Shown: one piece after another, positions 24,019 through 33,306 of the stretch | Position numbering within the stretch: position 1 is the stretch's first letter | How the letters are laid out: the number at the start of each line of letters is the position of its first letter | NCBI GenBank assembly: GCA_009379975.1 | Contig: WHSS01000011.1 | Coordinates: 1 to 44,836 of the forward strand | Direction: 5' to 3' | DNA: 44,836 nt | Origin: Actinophytocola sp. | Lineage (GTDB): Bacteria; Actinomycetota; Actinomycetes; Mycobacteriales; Pseudonocardiaceae | The notes under the pieces: generated by a model | The model's input: only the letters and a program-made list of their open reading frames with translations | Database searches by the model: none | Told to the model about the DNA's origin: nothing | Program-made: the position numbers and the translations under genes

Positions 24019-25626
24019 ATGATGCTCGTGACCACGGTGCTGCCTGAGGACCAGCGCACGGCGGTGCGTCGTGGCCCAGCGCATGAGCCCCGCCCGCCGT
24101 CCGACGCCGAGCTCGCCCTGCTCGGCAGGCCGATGCCTACCGACCGGCTCCGGGGCTGGGGCATCACGCTGTTCATCACCGCCATCGCCGCGGTCGTACG
24201 CCTGTGGAACCTCGGCACGCCTACCGACAAGGGCACGCCGGTCTTCGACGAGAAGCACTACGTCCCGCAGGCGTGGCAGGTCTTGCGCAACGGCGGCCAC
24301 GAGGACAACTACGGCTATGAGCTGATCGTCCACCCACCGGTCGGCAAGCAGCTCATCGCGATCGGCGAATGGCTCTTCGGCTACAACGGCTGGGGCTGGC
24401 GGTTCAGCGCGGCGATCGCCGGCGTCGTACTGGTGCTGCTGACCATCCGCATCGCGCGCAGGCTCACCCGATCCACGCTGTTGGGCGCGGTCGCCGGGGT
24501 GCTGGTGATCGCCGACGGGATGCTGCACCTGCAGTCCAGGACCGGCATGCTCGACATCTTCCTCGCGGTGTTCGTGCTCGCCGCGTTCGGCTGCGTGCTG
24601 CTCGACCGCGAGCAGGTCCGGCTGCGGCTGGCCGAGGCGGTGCACCGGGACTGGCTCGCGGACTCGCCGTACGGACCACGCCTCGGCGTGCGGTGGTGGC
24701 GCTTCGGCGCCGGCGTCATGCTCGGGCTGGCGTGCGGGGTGAAATGGTCCGGCGCCTGGTTCGTCATCGGGTTCTGCCTGCTGGTGATCGTGCTCGACTG
24801 GCGTGCCCGCCGTACCGCGGGCATCCGGCGCCCCCTGCGAGGCACCTTCCTGCGGGACCTGCTGCCCGCGCTGATCGCCCTCGTCGCCATCGTTATGGCC
24901 GTCTACCTCGGCACCTGGTGGGCATGGTTCGCCAGTGAGACCGCGACCAGTCGCCACCTCGTGCAACTGGGCGGCGCTCCCCAGGGCGTCTGGCTGAAGC
25001 TGCCCGATTGGTTCATGGCCGTGCTGCCCGATTCACTCAACTCGCTCGGCCAGTACCACTCGAATGTGCTGAACTTCCATGCCGGCCTGTCCACGCCGGA
25101 CGGCGAGCCGCACCCGTGGGAGTCCAAGCCGTGGACCTGGCCCATGGGGCTGCGCCCGATGCTCTATCACTACAGCTCGGGCGCCGACGCGGCAGGCTGC
25201 GGGCAGTCCGAGTGCGTGCGCGCGACGATGCTGATCGGCACGCCCGCGATGTGGTGGCTCGCGCTGCCCGTGCTGGGGTGGGGGCTCTGGCGCGCGGTGT
25301 TCCGCGCCGACTGGCGCTACGGCGTCGTGTTGACCGGCTACCTCGCAGGCCTGCTGCCGTGGTTCACCAATCTCGACCGCCAGATGTACTTCTTCTACGC
25401 GACGCCGATGGCCCCGTTCCTCGCCCTGGGTTTGACGCTCATCCTGGGGCAGGTGCTGGGCAGCGCCCGCAGCGGGGACGAACGGCGAGGGACCGGTCTG
25501 CTGGTCGTCGCGCTCTACCTGGGGCTGGTCGTCGCGAACTTCATCTGGCTGTGGCCGATTCTCAACGGCGATTCGATCACCACCGCCAGATGGAACGCCG
25601 AGCAGTGGCTACCGTCATGGCGGTAG
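24019..25626 (+). CDS. pmt: Dolichyl-phosphate-mannose protein mannosyltransferase
   Basis: This membrane GT39 glycosyltransferase transfers mannose from polyprenyl-phosphate-mannose to Ser/Thr of secreted proteins at the outer face of the membrane. It is about 535 residues long with roughly 11 hydrophobic segments. The catalytic acidic pair is in the first external loop (PVFDEKHYVPQAW). A MIR-less central loop (GLSTPDGEPHPWESKPWTWP) and C-terminal ANFIWLWPIL match bacterial Pmt. Adjacent ATGs occur at 24019 and 24022. A GTG at 24028 lies 7 bp after TAGCAT (24015-24020), so a leaderless start there is possible. It corresponds to M. tuberculosis Rv1002c. Confidence 0.94.
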   Translation: MMLVTTVLPEDQRTAVRRGPAHEPRPPSDAELALLGRPMPTDRLRGWGITLFITAIAAVVRLWNLGTPTDKGTPVFDEKHYVPQAWQVLRNGGHEDNYGYELIVHPPVGKQLIAIGEWLFGYNGWGWRFSAAIAGVVLVLLTIRIARRLTRSTLLGAVAGVLVIADGMLHLQSRTGMLDIFLAVFVLAAFGCVLLDREQVRLRLAEAVHRDWLADSPYGPRLGVRWWRFGAGVMLGLACGVKWSGAWFVIGFCLLVIVLDWRARRTAGIRRPLRGTFLRDLLPALIALVAIVMAVYLGTWWAWFASETATSRHLVQLGGAPQGVWLKLPDWFMAVLPDSLNSLGQYHSNVLNFHAGLSTPDGEPHPWESKPWTWPMGLRPMLYHYSSGADAAGCGQSECVRATMLIGTPAMWWLALPVLGWGLWRAVFRADWRYGVVLTGYLAGLLPWFTNLDRQMYFFYATPMAPFLALGLTLILGQVLGSARSGDERRGTGLLVVALYLGLVVANFIWLWPILNGDSITTARWNAEQWLPSWR

Positions 25627-25760
25627 CCCGGCAGCGCGGCTACGCTGCGATCTCGGCTAGCAGCGGGGACACGCCCTTGCCGGGGCGGTACTGCGTGACG
25701 CTCCCGCAAGCCGCAGAATCAGCAGTATCAGCACAACAGCAGAGGTAAGCGAGGCCTTCG

Positions 25761-26429
25761 TTGGCAAGGAACAGCACGAGCGGGAACCGCGCGGTGGTCA
25801 TCGGACTCGGTCGTTTCGGTGGCTCGCTCGCGCGCGAACTGGCGAGCAAGCGAACGGATGTGCTCGCCATCGACACCAATGCGCGACTGGTCGACCGGTA
25901 TGCCGATGAAGTCACCCACGCCGTGGTCGCGGATTCGACCGACGCGGACGCGCTCCAACAGCTCGGTGTGCACCAGTTCAAGCGCGCCGTCGTCGCGATC
26001 GGCGCCGACCTCGAGGCCAGCATCCTCACCACGTCGATCCTCGCCGACTTCGCCATCCCCAATATCTGGGCCAAGGCGCTCTCCCGCCAGCACGCCCGCA
26101 TCCTGGAGCGGGTCGGTGCGCACCATGTCGTGCTGCCGGAGCACGACATGGGGGAAAAGGTGGCCCACCTGGTGATGGGCAGGATGCTCGACTACATCGA
26201 GTTCGAGGATCACTACGCGATGGTCAAGACCGTGGCCCCCGCCGAGGCCGTCGGCAGGCCACTCTCGGAGAGCGAGCTGCGCCAGAAGTACGGCATCACC
26301 GTGGTCAGCATCAAGCGGCCGGGCGAGGGCTTCACCTACGCGACGGCGGAGACGGTGGTCCGCCGCGGCGACCTGTTGATCGTGGCGGGTAAGGCGGACG
26401 ACACCGAACGGTTCGCCGAACTGACCTGA
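25761..26429 (+). CDS. ktrA: Potassium uptake regulatory subunit, RCK domain (KtrA/TrkA type)
   Basis: This 222-residue cytosolic protein gates TrkH/KtrB potassium channels. The N-terminal Rossmann fold has GLGRFGGSLARELA, and the acidic residue ending beta-2 (AIDTNARLVD) indicates NAD(H)/nucleotide binding. The RCK_C domain covers about 140-222 (VGRPLSESELRQKYGITVV). It starts with TTG at 25761 behind a GGTAAGCGAGG. No channel gene is adjacent, but two KtrB-like channels lie 9-16 kb away at 35717 and 40544. It follows pmt by 134 bp and converges on the kinase gene with an 11-bp gap. Confidence 0.9.
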   Translation: MARNSTSGNRAVVIGLGRFGGSLARELASKRTDVLAIDTNARLVDRYADEVTHAVVADSTDADALQQLGVHQFKRAVVAIGADLEASILTTSILADFAIPNIWAKALSRQHARILERVGAHHVVLPEHDMGEKVAHLVMGRMLDYIEFEDHYAMVKTVAPAEAVGRPLSESELRQKYGITVVSIKRPGEGFTYATAETVVRRGDLLIVAGKADDTERFAELT

Positions 26430-26440
26430 CACGGCCTCGC

Positions 26441-28126
26441 TCAGGCACGTGGGATGACGCGAGTCACCGGGCCGTCCTTGGATGCACCGGAACCTGCCAG
26501 CCAGGCGTTCATCTCGGCGACCACCGAGTGCAGGGTCGGGCGATTGCGCGGCTCCGCGTCCAGTGCCGCCGCCAGCAGCTTGGCGTGCACACTGCGCTCC
26601 GGCAGCTCCGTCGGCGCCTCGGCGCGAGCAGCGGCCATCAGGGCGGCCATCGGGTTCTCCCGGGTGCCCCGCGGCGGGTTACCGGTCAGCGCGTAGCTCA
26701 CCGTCGCGGCCAGCTGCCAGGCATCCGACGCCGGACTGGCCGCGGCGCCGTTGGCCGTCTCGGGCGCGGTGTAGTCCGGGGTGCCGATCATCATGCCGGT
26801 CGCGGTGAGCGCCGAATCGCCCTTGGTCCGCGCGATCCCGAAGTCGATCAGATGGGGCATACCGGTCGGATCGACGATCACGTTGGTGGGCTTGACGTCG
26901 CGATGCAGCACACCTTTGTCATGCGCCGCGAGCAGTGCGCCCGCCATCGTCGACCAGAGCCTGGCCGCCGCGATGTCGTCGATCAGCCCCCGCTCGTCGA
27001 CGGCGCTCGCCAAGGCCTCGCCCTCCAGGTACTCCATCACCAGCGCGAGCCCGTCCGGCTGCTCGATGAGGTCATAGACCCGGACGCAGTTCGGGTGGTC
27101 GACGGCCGCGAGCGCCCGCGCCTCCCGCTGCATCCGTTCCTCGGTGTCGGAATCCGGCGCGTGCGCGATCTTGAGCGCGACCGTGCGGTCGAGCTGGGTG
27201 TCGACCGCTTGCCACACTGTGCCGAAGCCGCCGTGGCCGAGCCTGCGGATACGCTGGTACCTGCCCGACCGCGCCCCAAGGGCCGCGACCGGGGGCACCG
27301 GAACCGGCGGCGCCGAGGCCAGCGCCGTCGGCGGATACCGCTGGATCGGTGGCGGCGGTGGCGGCTCCTCGACGGGGACTTCCGGCGGTGGCGGCGGCCG
27401 GTCGCGCTCGGCACGCCGCTGTTCCGCCCGCTGGATGGCGTGCCAGCTCGGCGGGCCCAGCATCGCGACCGGAACGAGCCCGAGGACCGTGATCGGCAGG
27501 AAACCGAGCCACAGGTGAACGGCGGTGTTGGCGCTCACGGCGAAGGTGAGCGCCAACAGGCCGACGAACGGCATCCACAGGAAGCGTGACGGCCACTTGG
27601 GACCACGCCGCATCGCGATCCGCGCCTGCAGCATGACGAACACCAAGGACAGCGCGGGCAGCCCGACCAGCGCGCCAAGGTAGTAGCCGTAGGCGAGCTC
27701 GTTGCCCGACGGGTAGAACAGCGTGTCGAACACGTTCATGCCCTTGCCGAGATAGACCCGCTGGTCCCCGATGAACTCGCAGTAGGTGGTGTTCAACGCC
27801 GCGACCTCGGCCTGGCTCAGCCCGCCGGACTCACCCGCGTAGACCGCGCGGAAGATCTCAGAGACGCCGGTCATGAGCAGCCACGGCAGCAACAGCACGC
27901 AGACGAGCCCGATGCCGCCGAACACGGCGAGCGTGACACCGCGGTAGGTGTTGCCGACACCCTTGCGGATCAGCGCGACGAGCACCGCGCCCAGGATCGG
28001 CAGCAGCGCGATGAGGGCACCGGCGGTACCCGTCGCCCACACCCAGTCGCCTGGACAGATGCCCGGACCGAAGAGCTGATGCGCGAAGGAAAGCAGTGAG
28101 CCCGCCAGGTCGGTGAACAACTCCAC
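26441..28126 (-). CDS. Ser/Thr protein kinase with N-terminal multi-pass membrane domain
   Basis: This 561-residue protein begins with five predicted membrane segments (about 33-53, 63-85, 147-167, 184-205, 208-224). A loop of about 60 residues between segments 2 and 3 contains one Cys. A basic and Pro-rich linker (230-282) follows, then a Hanks-type kinase domain (290-555). The kinase looks active: GHGGFGTV loop, VALKIA Lys319, HRDVKPTN (408-415), DFG (428-430) and TAPE. PknB-type kinases usually put the kinase first and the membrane anchor after it; this one is reversed and lacks PASTA domains. The start is GTG with AAGGAG upstream. No phosphatase gene is near. The membrane part may sense an envelope signal. 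Confidence 0.9.
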   Translation of the reverse strand: MELFTDLAGSLLSFAHQLFGPGICPGDWVWATGTAGALIALLPILGAVLVALIRKGVGNTYRGVTLAVFGGIGLVCVLLLPWLLMTGVSEIFRAVYAGESGGLSQAEVAALNTTYCEFIGDQRVYLGKGMNVFDTLFYPSGNELAYGYYLGALVGLPALSLVFVMLQARIAMRRGPKWPSRFLWMPFVGLLALTFAVSANTAVHLWLGFLPITVLGLVPVAMLGPPSWHAIQRAEQRRAERDRPPPPPEVPVEEPPPPPPIQRYPPTALASAPPVPVPPVAALGARSGRYQRIRRLGHGGFGTVWQAVDTQLDRTVALKIAHAPDSDTEERMQREARALAAVDHPNCVRVYDLIEQPDGLALVMEYLEGEALASAVDERGLIDDIAAARLWSTMAGALLAAHDKGVLHRDVKPTNVIVDPTGMPHLIDFGIARTKGDSALTATGMMIGTPDYTAPETANGAAASPASDAWQLAATVSYALTGNPPRGTRENPMAALMAAARAEAPTELPERSVHAKLLAAALDAEPRNRPTLHSVVAEMNAWLAGSGASKDGPVTRVIPRA

Positions 28127-28319
28127 TTTGCTCCTTGTGTCCTATTTCTTACTCGAAAGTGAGGCGCCCGAGGCAGGCGAGCGTACGACGTCCGAGCCCA
28201 ACTACAGTATGTCGCCTCCCGCCTCACCGACCCCAACACACACGAGCGGGGCGCGCATGTTGCGATGGAGGCGTGCGAGTCTGACGCGATCGTTGCCGAG
28301 ATCACTGAGGAGTTCACCC

Positions 28320-29966
28320 GTGAGAGCCCCCTTCCGCGTTCCGGCGTTCGTCGCGCTGCTGCTGCTGACCGCGTGCACCGACAACGGGTTCGATCCGCGC
28401 GCGTCGGGGCCCGCTTCGAGCTCATCGGCGGCCCCGACGACAACTGAGCGGCCGCCCGCGGTCGAACTGGCCGACGACAACCCGGCGCTCACCGACATCA
28501 TCCCGGTGCCCAGCGAGGCCAAAGCCAGCCACGACGAGAATCTCCAGCTGCAGGAGAACAGCCGGATCGTGATCCCAGCACGGGAGGACGGCGCCAAGCG
28601 GGTGGGCAACTATCTGGCCGGACTGCTGCGGCCGGCCACCGGGTTCGCGCTACCGGTCGGCACCGAGGACGCAGTCGCAGGTGACGGGCCGGTCATCGAG
28701 CTGGCGATCGCCGACGATGACGGCCTCGGCAAGCAGGGCTACCGGCTCGATGTCGCCCGCGAAGGTGTCACTATCACCGCCGAGAAGACCGCCGGCCTGT
28801 TTTCCGGAGCGCAGACGCTGCGCCAGCTGCTGCCACCCGACATCGAACAGCGATTCACCGTCGAGCGGACCTGGGGCGTCGCCGGCGGCACCGTCGTCGA
28901 TCGGCCGCGGTTCGGCTATCGCGGCACGATGCTCGACGTCGCCCGGCACTTCTTCGACGCCGACGAGGTCAAACGGCATATCGACCGGATCGCGCAGTAC
29001 AAGATCAACTATCTGCACCTGCACCTGACCGACGACCAGGGCTGGCGGATCGAGATCGACGGGTGGCCGAAGCTGACAACGGCAGGCGGAAAGACCCAGG
29101 TCGGCGGCGGTAGCGGCGGGTTCTACACCCAGGAGCAATACGGCGAGATCGTGGCATACGCGGAGGCGCGCGGGGTCACGATCGTGCCGGAAGTCGATAT
29201 GCCGGGGCACACCAATGCGGCGCTCAACGCCTACCCGGAGCTGAGCTGCGACGGCAAGACGCCACCGCCCTACACCGACACCCAGGTCGGGTTCTCGTCG
29301 CTGTGCATCGGCGAGAAGGCGACCTACCGCTTCGCCAAGGATGTCATCGACCAGCTCGCCGAGATGACCCCTGGACCGTACCTGCACATCGGCGGCGACG
29401 AGGCGGACAGCACGACCGACGCGGACTACCGCCGCTTCTTCGGCAAGGTACTGCCGATGATCACCGACGCCGGCAAGCGGCCCGTCGGCTGGCACGAGTA
29501 CGCCAAAACTCCGCTGCCCAAGTCCGCTGTCGTGCAGTATTGGCGGGTCGAAACCAGCAATAAGCCCGCCCGCAAGGCCGCCGCCGCGGGGAATCGGGTG
29601 CTGATGTCGCCCGCGAACAAGACTTATCTGGACATGAAGTACGCGAAGAGCGATTCGTGGGGCAACAAGTGGGCGGGCCCGGTCGGCGTGCGTGACGCCT
29701 ACGACTGGGATCCGGCGCGGGCGCTGGACGGTGTCGGGGAGGATGCCGTGCTCGGCGTCGAAACGCCACTGTGGACCGAGCTGGTCGAGACCGAGAAGGA
29801 CATCGAACGCATGGTCTTCCCACGCATCCAGGCCATCGCCGAGCTGGGCTGGTCGGCGCAGGAGCGGCGCGACTGGCAGGAGTTCAGCTCTCGGCTGGCG
29901 AAGCAGGCGCCGCGCATGTCCACCCAGGGCATCGGCTTCCACCGCTCCCCCGAGATCTCCTGGTAG
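28320..29966 (+). CDS. GH20 beta-N-acetylhexosaminidase, lipoprotein
   Basis: This 548-residue enzyme removes terminal GlcNAc/GalNAc from chitin-, glycan- or peptidoglycan-derived oligosaccharides. The N-terminal signal VRAPFRVPAFVALLLLTAC carries a lipobox (LTAC), so it is predicted to be a lipoprotein on the outer membrane face. A Ser/Pro/Thr linker, the GH20b domain (about 60-190) and the catalytic barrel beginning FGYRGTMLDVARHFF follow. HIGGDEAD has the catalytic Asp360-Glu361 pair of substrate-assisted hydrolysis. I chose the GTG at 28320 (GAGGAG 7 bp upstream) because it gives a compact lipoprotein signal. An ATG at 28257 would add 21 residues. Confidence 0.92.
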   Translation: MRAPFRVPAFVALLLLTACTDNGFDPRASGPASSSSAAPTTTERPPAVELADDNPALTDIIPVPSEAKASHDENLQLQENSRIVIPAREDGAKRVGNYLAGLLRPATGFALPVGTEDAVAGDGPVIELAIADDDGLGKQGYRLDVAREGVTITAEKTAGLFSGAQTLRQLLPPDIEQRFTVERTWGVAGGTVVDRPRFGYRGTMLDVARHFFDADEVKRHIDRIAQYKINYLHLHLTDDQGWRIEIDGWPKLTTAGGKTQVGGGSGGFYTQEQYGEIVAYAEARGVTIVPEVDMPGHTNAALNAYPELSCDGKTPPPYTDTQVGFSSLCIGEKATYRFAKDVIDQLAEMTPGPYLHIGGDEADSTTDADYRRFFGKVLPMITDAGKRPVGWHEYAKTPLPKSAVVQYWRVETSNKPARKAAAAGNRVLMSPANKTYLDMKYAKSDSWGNKWAGPVGVRDAYDWDPARALDGVGEDAVLGVETPLWTELVETEKDIERMVFPRIQAIAELGWSAQERRDWQEFSSRLAKQAPRMSTQGIGFHRSPEISW

Positions 29967-29983
29967 CCCGCGCGCAAGCAAAC

Positions 29984-30035
29984 GGGGTCGTGAGTGGTTA
30001 TCAGTGCTCCCACACTGACTTTCACTCACGACCCC
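29984..30035 (+). repeat. Extragenic palindromic element, family 1, copy 2 (perfect arms)
   Basis: GGGGTCGTGAGTG (29984-29996) and CACTCACGACCCC (30023-30035) are perfectly complementary over 13 bp around a 26-nt loop. The loop contains its own TCAGTG/CACTGA stem. It lies between the convergent hexosaminidase and LVIVD genes and could terminate both. Confidence 0.85.
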
Positions 30036-30051
30036 GCGGGCCGGCGCCTCC

Positions 30052-31488
30052 TTACGGCAGTGAGAACTCCTGTGTCTGCGGGTTGAGGTGCGGCAGCTTC
30101 ATCGCACCGGCCATCGCCTTGTCGCTCAAGCGGAAGACGTTGAGGCCGGTCTGGATCTCCGATTCGTAGATGAAGTTGTTGTAGTAGTAGGTCGACCACG
30201 CGCCGCCCAGGTTGACCGGCTCGATCGGGTTCGGGTCGGAGAAGCCGATCACGGTCGGGTTCTCCGGGTCAGTGAAGTCGACCGCCCAGGTGCCTGCCTG
30301 GTAGTGACCGCCGACCACGACGTGCTTGCCGTTGGGCAGCGGCACCATGTTGTAGTTGTGGATGGTGCAGTTCTCGCCTTCGCCGTCCTGTGCGCGCGGC
30401 AAGGTCCACTGGCCCAGCTTGGCGCCGGTGTCGGCGTCGTAGAAGAACATGCTCTTCTTGATATCCGGGTCGGTCGACTCACATTCCGGCGCGGCGCCAC
30501 CGCCGGGCTCCCAGCCGAGTGCGAGGACCTCGCCGTCCCAGGTGAACGCGGCCGAGTGCCACCGGCCGCCGACGCCTACCTTGTTGCCTTCGCCATCTTC
30601 CTCTTCGATGGTGTAGAGGAACTGCGGGTTCTCCAGCGTGCCACCGCGGGGGGCCCCGATGGAGAACACGTTGGCGGCGTGCCCGCTCGCGCAGGCCAGC
30701 AGGTTGACGTCGCCGAGGATGGCACCCGCGTCGTGGCACCCGTTGTTGCTACCGAGCGAGCCGCCGGTGATGGGAACGTAGCCGATGTGCGCTGCGCCCG
30801 CCGGGTCGTCGAGCGGCACCTCGATGATGTCCATCGCGTTGCAGACCGCACGGTTGTCGCCGGACGAGTTGTTGCTGTAGATGATCAGGCGGTTGTTGTC
30901 CGGGTCGGGAACGGCGGACTGGGTGTGCGAGCCACAGCCGTCGGCCGTGCCCCGCTCGGCCGCGCCCGCCGCGCTGAACTCGACCTCACCGATCAACGCC
31001 GGATCGGCCGGGTCGCTGATGTCGAAGACGTGCACGCCTTCGAAACCGACCGGTACCGGCTCACCCATACAGAACCGGCCCTCCGGTGCGGGCGAGTTCC
31101 ACGAACGCACGACGATGTTCTCCCAGACGACGACGTCGCCCTGGTCACCGTTGCACTTCGGGTGCGAGAGCAGCTTCGGATTACCGGGTGAGCTGATGTC
31201 GACGACCCGGAAGCCGTCGTAGTTGCCGTGAATGGACAGGTCACCCCAGAAGGCGATGTCGGAGTTCACCGTCCGCTCTGCGGCGGGCACGCCGAAGAAC
31301 TGCGCGGGGTGCTCACTGTGGCCGAGCGCGTGCATGTTCTTCGTGCTTACTCGCTCGGTGTAGGAACCGAACTCGCCTGGCTGGTCGTCGTGGTCGCCGT
31401 CTTCGGGGTGGGCGCCGGCCATACCTGGCGTCAGCAGCAGCCACAGCGCCGCGGTCAGTGCCAGCAATCGTCTTGCCCTGGTGGACAT
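30052..31488 (-). CDS. Secreted LVIVD-repeat (beta-propeller-like) protein 1
   Basis: This 478-residue exported protein has a Sec signal peptide ending GMAGA before HPEDGDHDD. The body contains repeats of the LVIVD type (GFRVVDISSPGNPKLLS, GVHVFDISDPADPALIG, WAVDFTDPENPTVIG) expected to build a beta-propeller. Conserved His-containing stretches include GCHDAGAIL, GRWHSAAFTWDG and CTIHNYNMVPLPNGKHVVVG. The C-terminus AGAMKLPHLNPQTQ is shared with the next gene. It starts at the ATG at 31488 with AAAGGAC upstream. It is a tandem paralogue of 31586-32980; a strong hairpin separates the two. Function is unknown. Confidence 0.82.
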   Translation of the reverse strand: MSTRARRLLALTAALWLLLTPGMAGAHPEDGDHDDQPGEFGSYTERVSTKNMHALGHSEHPAQFFGVPAAERTVNSDIAFWGDLSIHGNYDGFRVVDISSPGNPKLLSHPKCNGDQGDVVVWENIVVRSWNSPAPEGRFCMGEPVPVGFEGVHVFDISDPADPALIGEVEFSAAGAAERGTADGCGSHTQSAVPDPDNNRLIIYSNNSSGDNRAVCNAMDIIEVPLDDPAGAAHIGYVPITGGSLGSNNGCHDAGAILGDVNLLACASGHAANVFSIGAPRGGTLENPQFLYTIEEEDGEGNKVGVGGRWHSAAFTWDGEVLALGWEPGGGAAPECESTDPDIKKSMFFYDADTGAKLGQWTLPRAQDGEGENCTIHNYNMVPLPNGKHVVVGGHYQAGTWAVDFTDPENPTVIGFSDPNPIEPVNLGGAWSTYYYNNFIYESEIQTGLNVFRLSDKAMAGAMKLPHLNPQTQEFSLP

Positions 31489-31518
31489 GTGCTTGTCCTT
31501 TCTGATTTCGAGCGTGAC

Positions 31519-31554
31519 GGGCCGGGGTCACCGGTTGTTCGGTGACCCCGGCCC
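31519..31554 (-). terminator. Strong hairpin between the tandem LVIVD genes
   Basis: GGGCCGGGGTCACCG and CGGTGACCCCGGCCC form a perfect 15-bp stem around the 6-nt loop GTTGTT. It follows the stop of the upstream LVIVD gene (31586) and precedes the start of the next, so it probably ends or attenuates the first message. No long T tract follows, as is common in actinobacteria. Confidence 0.85.
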
Positions 31555-31585
31555 TGGAAGAAATTTCGATGTCACGGGTGACGCA

Positions 31586-32980
31586 TCAGTTGATGGCCGA
31601 CATCTGGGTCTGCGGGTTCAGGAACGGCAGCATCATGGCGCCGGCTCGCGCCTTGTCGCTGAGCAGGAAGATGTCGAGGCCGCGGGTGATGTCGTTGGCG
31701 AAGACGCGGCCGTTGTACCAGTAGCTCGACCACGCGTTGGCGCCGTGCGGCTGGGCGTAGCCGATCTCGGCCTCTTCCTCGGTCGCGCCGGCGAGCAGCT
31801 TGTCGACGTCCACCACGGTGGTTCCACCGCTGTAGGCCGAGCTCACCAGCACCTTGCGGCCGTCACGCAGCGGGATGAAGTTGTAGTTGTGCATGGTGCA
31901 CGTGGTGTCGACCGAGCGCGGGATCTTGTAGCTCGCGAGCTCTTGCTCGGTTTCGGTGTCGACGAACCAGATGCGCCCCTGGTCGTCATCCGGGTCGACG
32001 CAACGGGCCGCCCCGCCGCCACCGGACTCGTCACCGAAGGCCACGACCTTGCCGTCCCAGCTGAACGAGCCGGAGTGGAAGAGGTCGACATTCTCCGGCT
32101 TGATGGCGGGGTTGTCGTAGCGGAACTTGAGCTCCGGGTGTAGCGGGTCCGAGATGTCCCAGACCTGACCCTCCGACATGCAAGCCGCCGCGGCCAGTTT
32201 CAGCTCGACGTGCACACCGATGTCGTGGCAGGCACGGAAGGTGTACGCACCGAGATAAGTGGCCCACTGGGTGTCCTCGTCGAACTGGTACTCGGACACG
32301 GTCGCGCCGGTCGGGTTGTCCAGCGGCACGTTGACGATGGAGATCTTGCTGTGCCCGCCGCCGTCCTCCTGGCGCACGCAGTTCGGGCCGAGCGCCGCGG
32401 CACCCAGCGGGTACGACGAGACGTAGATCAGCACGCGGTCGTTGTCCGGGTCCGGCACCAGGGTGTGGGTGTGCGATCCGCAGTCGGTGTTGACCGAGTC
32501 CAGGTGCACCGGGTTCGCGGGGTCTGAGATATCGAAGATCCGGATGCCCTCGAACATCCCCGGCGTCGCCGCGGTAACGCCGGAGGACGTGCTGTCGCAG
32601 CCGCCATGGTTCTGCGGAGCATCCACCGACTGGAAGAGCAGCCCACCGAAGACGGACACGTCGCTCTGCGCGCCGTTGCACCGGAAGTCACTGACGAGCG
32701 CCGGGCTCTCGGGTTCGGAGATGTCGACGACCCGGAATCCTTGGTAATTGCCGGCGTAAGCCAGGTTCCCGTCGAACGCGAGGTCGGACTGCGTAGTCGT
32801 ACCTTCCGCCGGGGGCAGGTTCGACTGCAGCTTCATGTTCTTGCTGAGATTGTCGGGCCCCTGGTACCCGCCTCCCCCGTGATCCTCCTCTGGATCGTGT
32901 GCGCTGGCAGGGCTCGAGAACGCCAGCATTCCGCCGGCGACCAAGATGCCGATTGCCGCAAGCCGCCATGATCGTGTCAC
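31586..32980 (-). CDS. Secreted LVIVD-repeat (beta-propeller-like) protein 2
   Basis: This 464-residue paralogue of the neighbouring gene has a signal peptide (VTRSWRLAAIGILVAGG, ending SSPASA) before HDPEEDHGGGG. LVIVD-type repeats include GFRVVDISEPESPALVS, GIRIFDISDPANPVHLD and GQVWDISDPLHPELKF. Shared motifs are CGSHTHTLVPDPDNDRVLI, DLFHSGSFSWDGKVVAFG, CTMHNYNFIPLRDGRKVLV and the end AGAMMLPFLNPQTQ. I chose the GTG at 32980, behind GGAAGGGAG; an upstream start at 33010 would bury that site. Both paralogues are Cys-containing, Asp/Asn-rich and probably disulfide-stabilised outside the cell. Function is unknown. Confidence 0.82.
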   Translation of the reverse strand: MTRSWRLAAIGILVAGGMLAFSSPASAHDPEEDHGGGGYQGPDNLSKNMKLQSNLPPAEGTTTQSDLAFDGNLAYAGNYQGFRVVDISEPESPALVSDFRCNGAQSDVSVFGGLLFQSVDAPQNHGGCDSTSSGVTAATPGMFEGIRIFDISDPANPVHLDSVNTDCGSHTHTLVPDPDNDRVLIYVSSYPLGAAALGPNCVRQEDGGGHSKISIVNVPLDNPTGATVSEYQFDEDTQWATYLGAYTFRACHDIGVHVELKLAAAACMSEGQVWDISDPLHPELKFRYDNPAIKPENVDLFHSGSFSWDGKVVAFGDESGGGGAARCVDPDDDQGRIWFVDTETEQELASYKIPRSVDTTCTMHNYNFIPLRDGRKVLVSSAYSGGTTVVDVDKLLAGATEEEAEIGYAQPHGANAWSSYWYNGRVFANDITRGLDIFLLSDKARAGAMMLPFLNPQTQMSAIN

Positions 32981-33247
32981 GACTGACTCCCTTCCGATGG
33001 TGGTGGGCAACGGTCACTGTTGCCCATCACAGATCAAATCGCGTTTACACCCCAAGATGTGACCCTAGTCACTCAAATAGACCAATCGCTGCGGTATCCA
33101 GATACCGAGGACGAATCCCCAAAGCACCATTGGGCGAACACGCACCCCAACCGGGCGAACGCGTACGGCAAGCGGCAGTGAGCGAGCCGAAAGACCCATT
33201 CCGCGCATATACGGCACCCGAGGAGTCGCACCGTGCAAGCCGCCATA

Positions 33248-33299
33248 GTGGTCGTGCGTGAAAGTCGTTGCCCCAACACGTCTCAGCACTCACGACCCC
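33248..33299 (-). repeat. Extragenic palindromic element, family 1, copy 3
   Basis: Read on the minus strand: GGGGTCGTGAGTG, then 26 nt beginning CTGAGACGTG, then CACGCACGAC. The loop start and the ACTTTCACGCACGAC end closely match copy 1 at 10159. It lies 7 bp from copy 4, in opposite orientation. Confidence 0.8.
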
Positions 33300-33306
33300 A
33301 GCCAGG

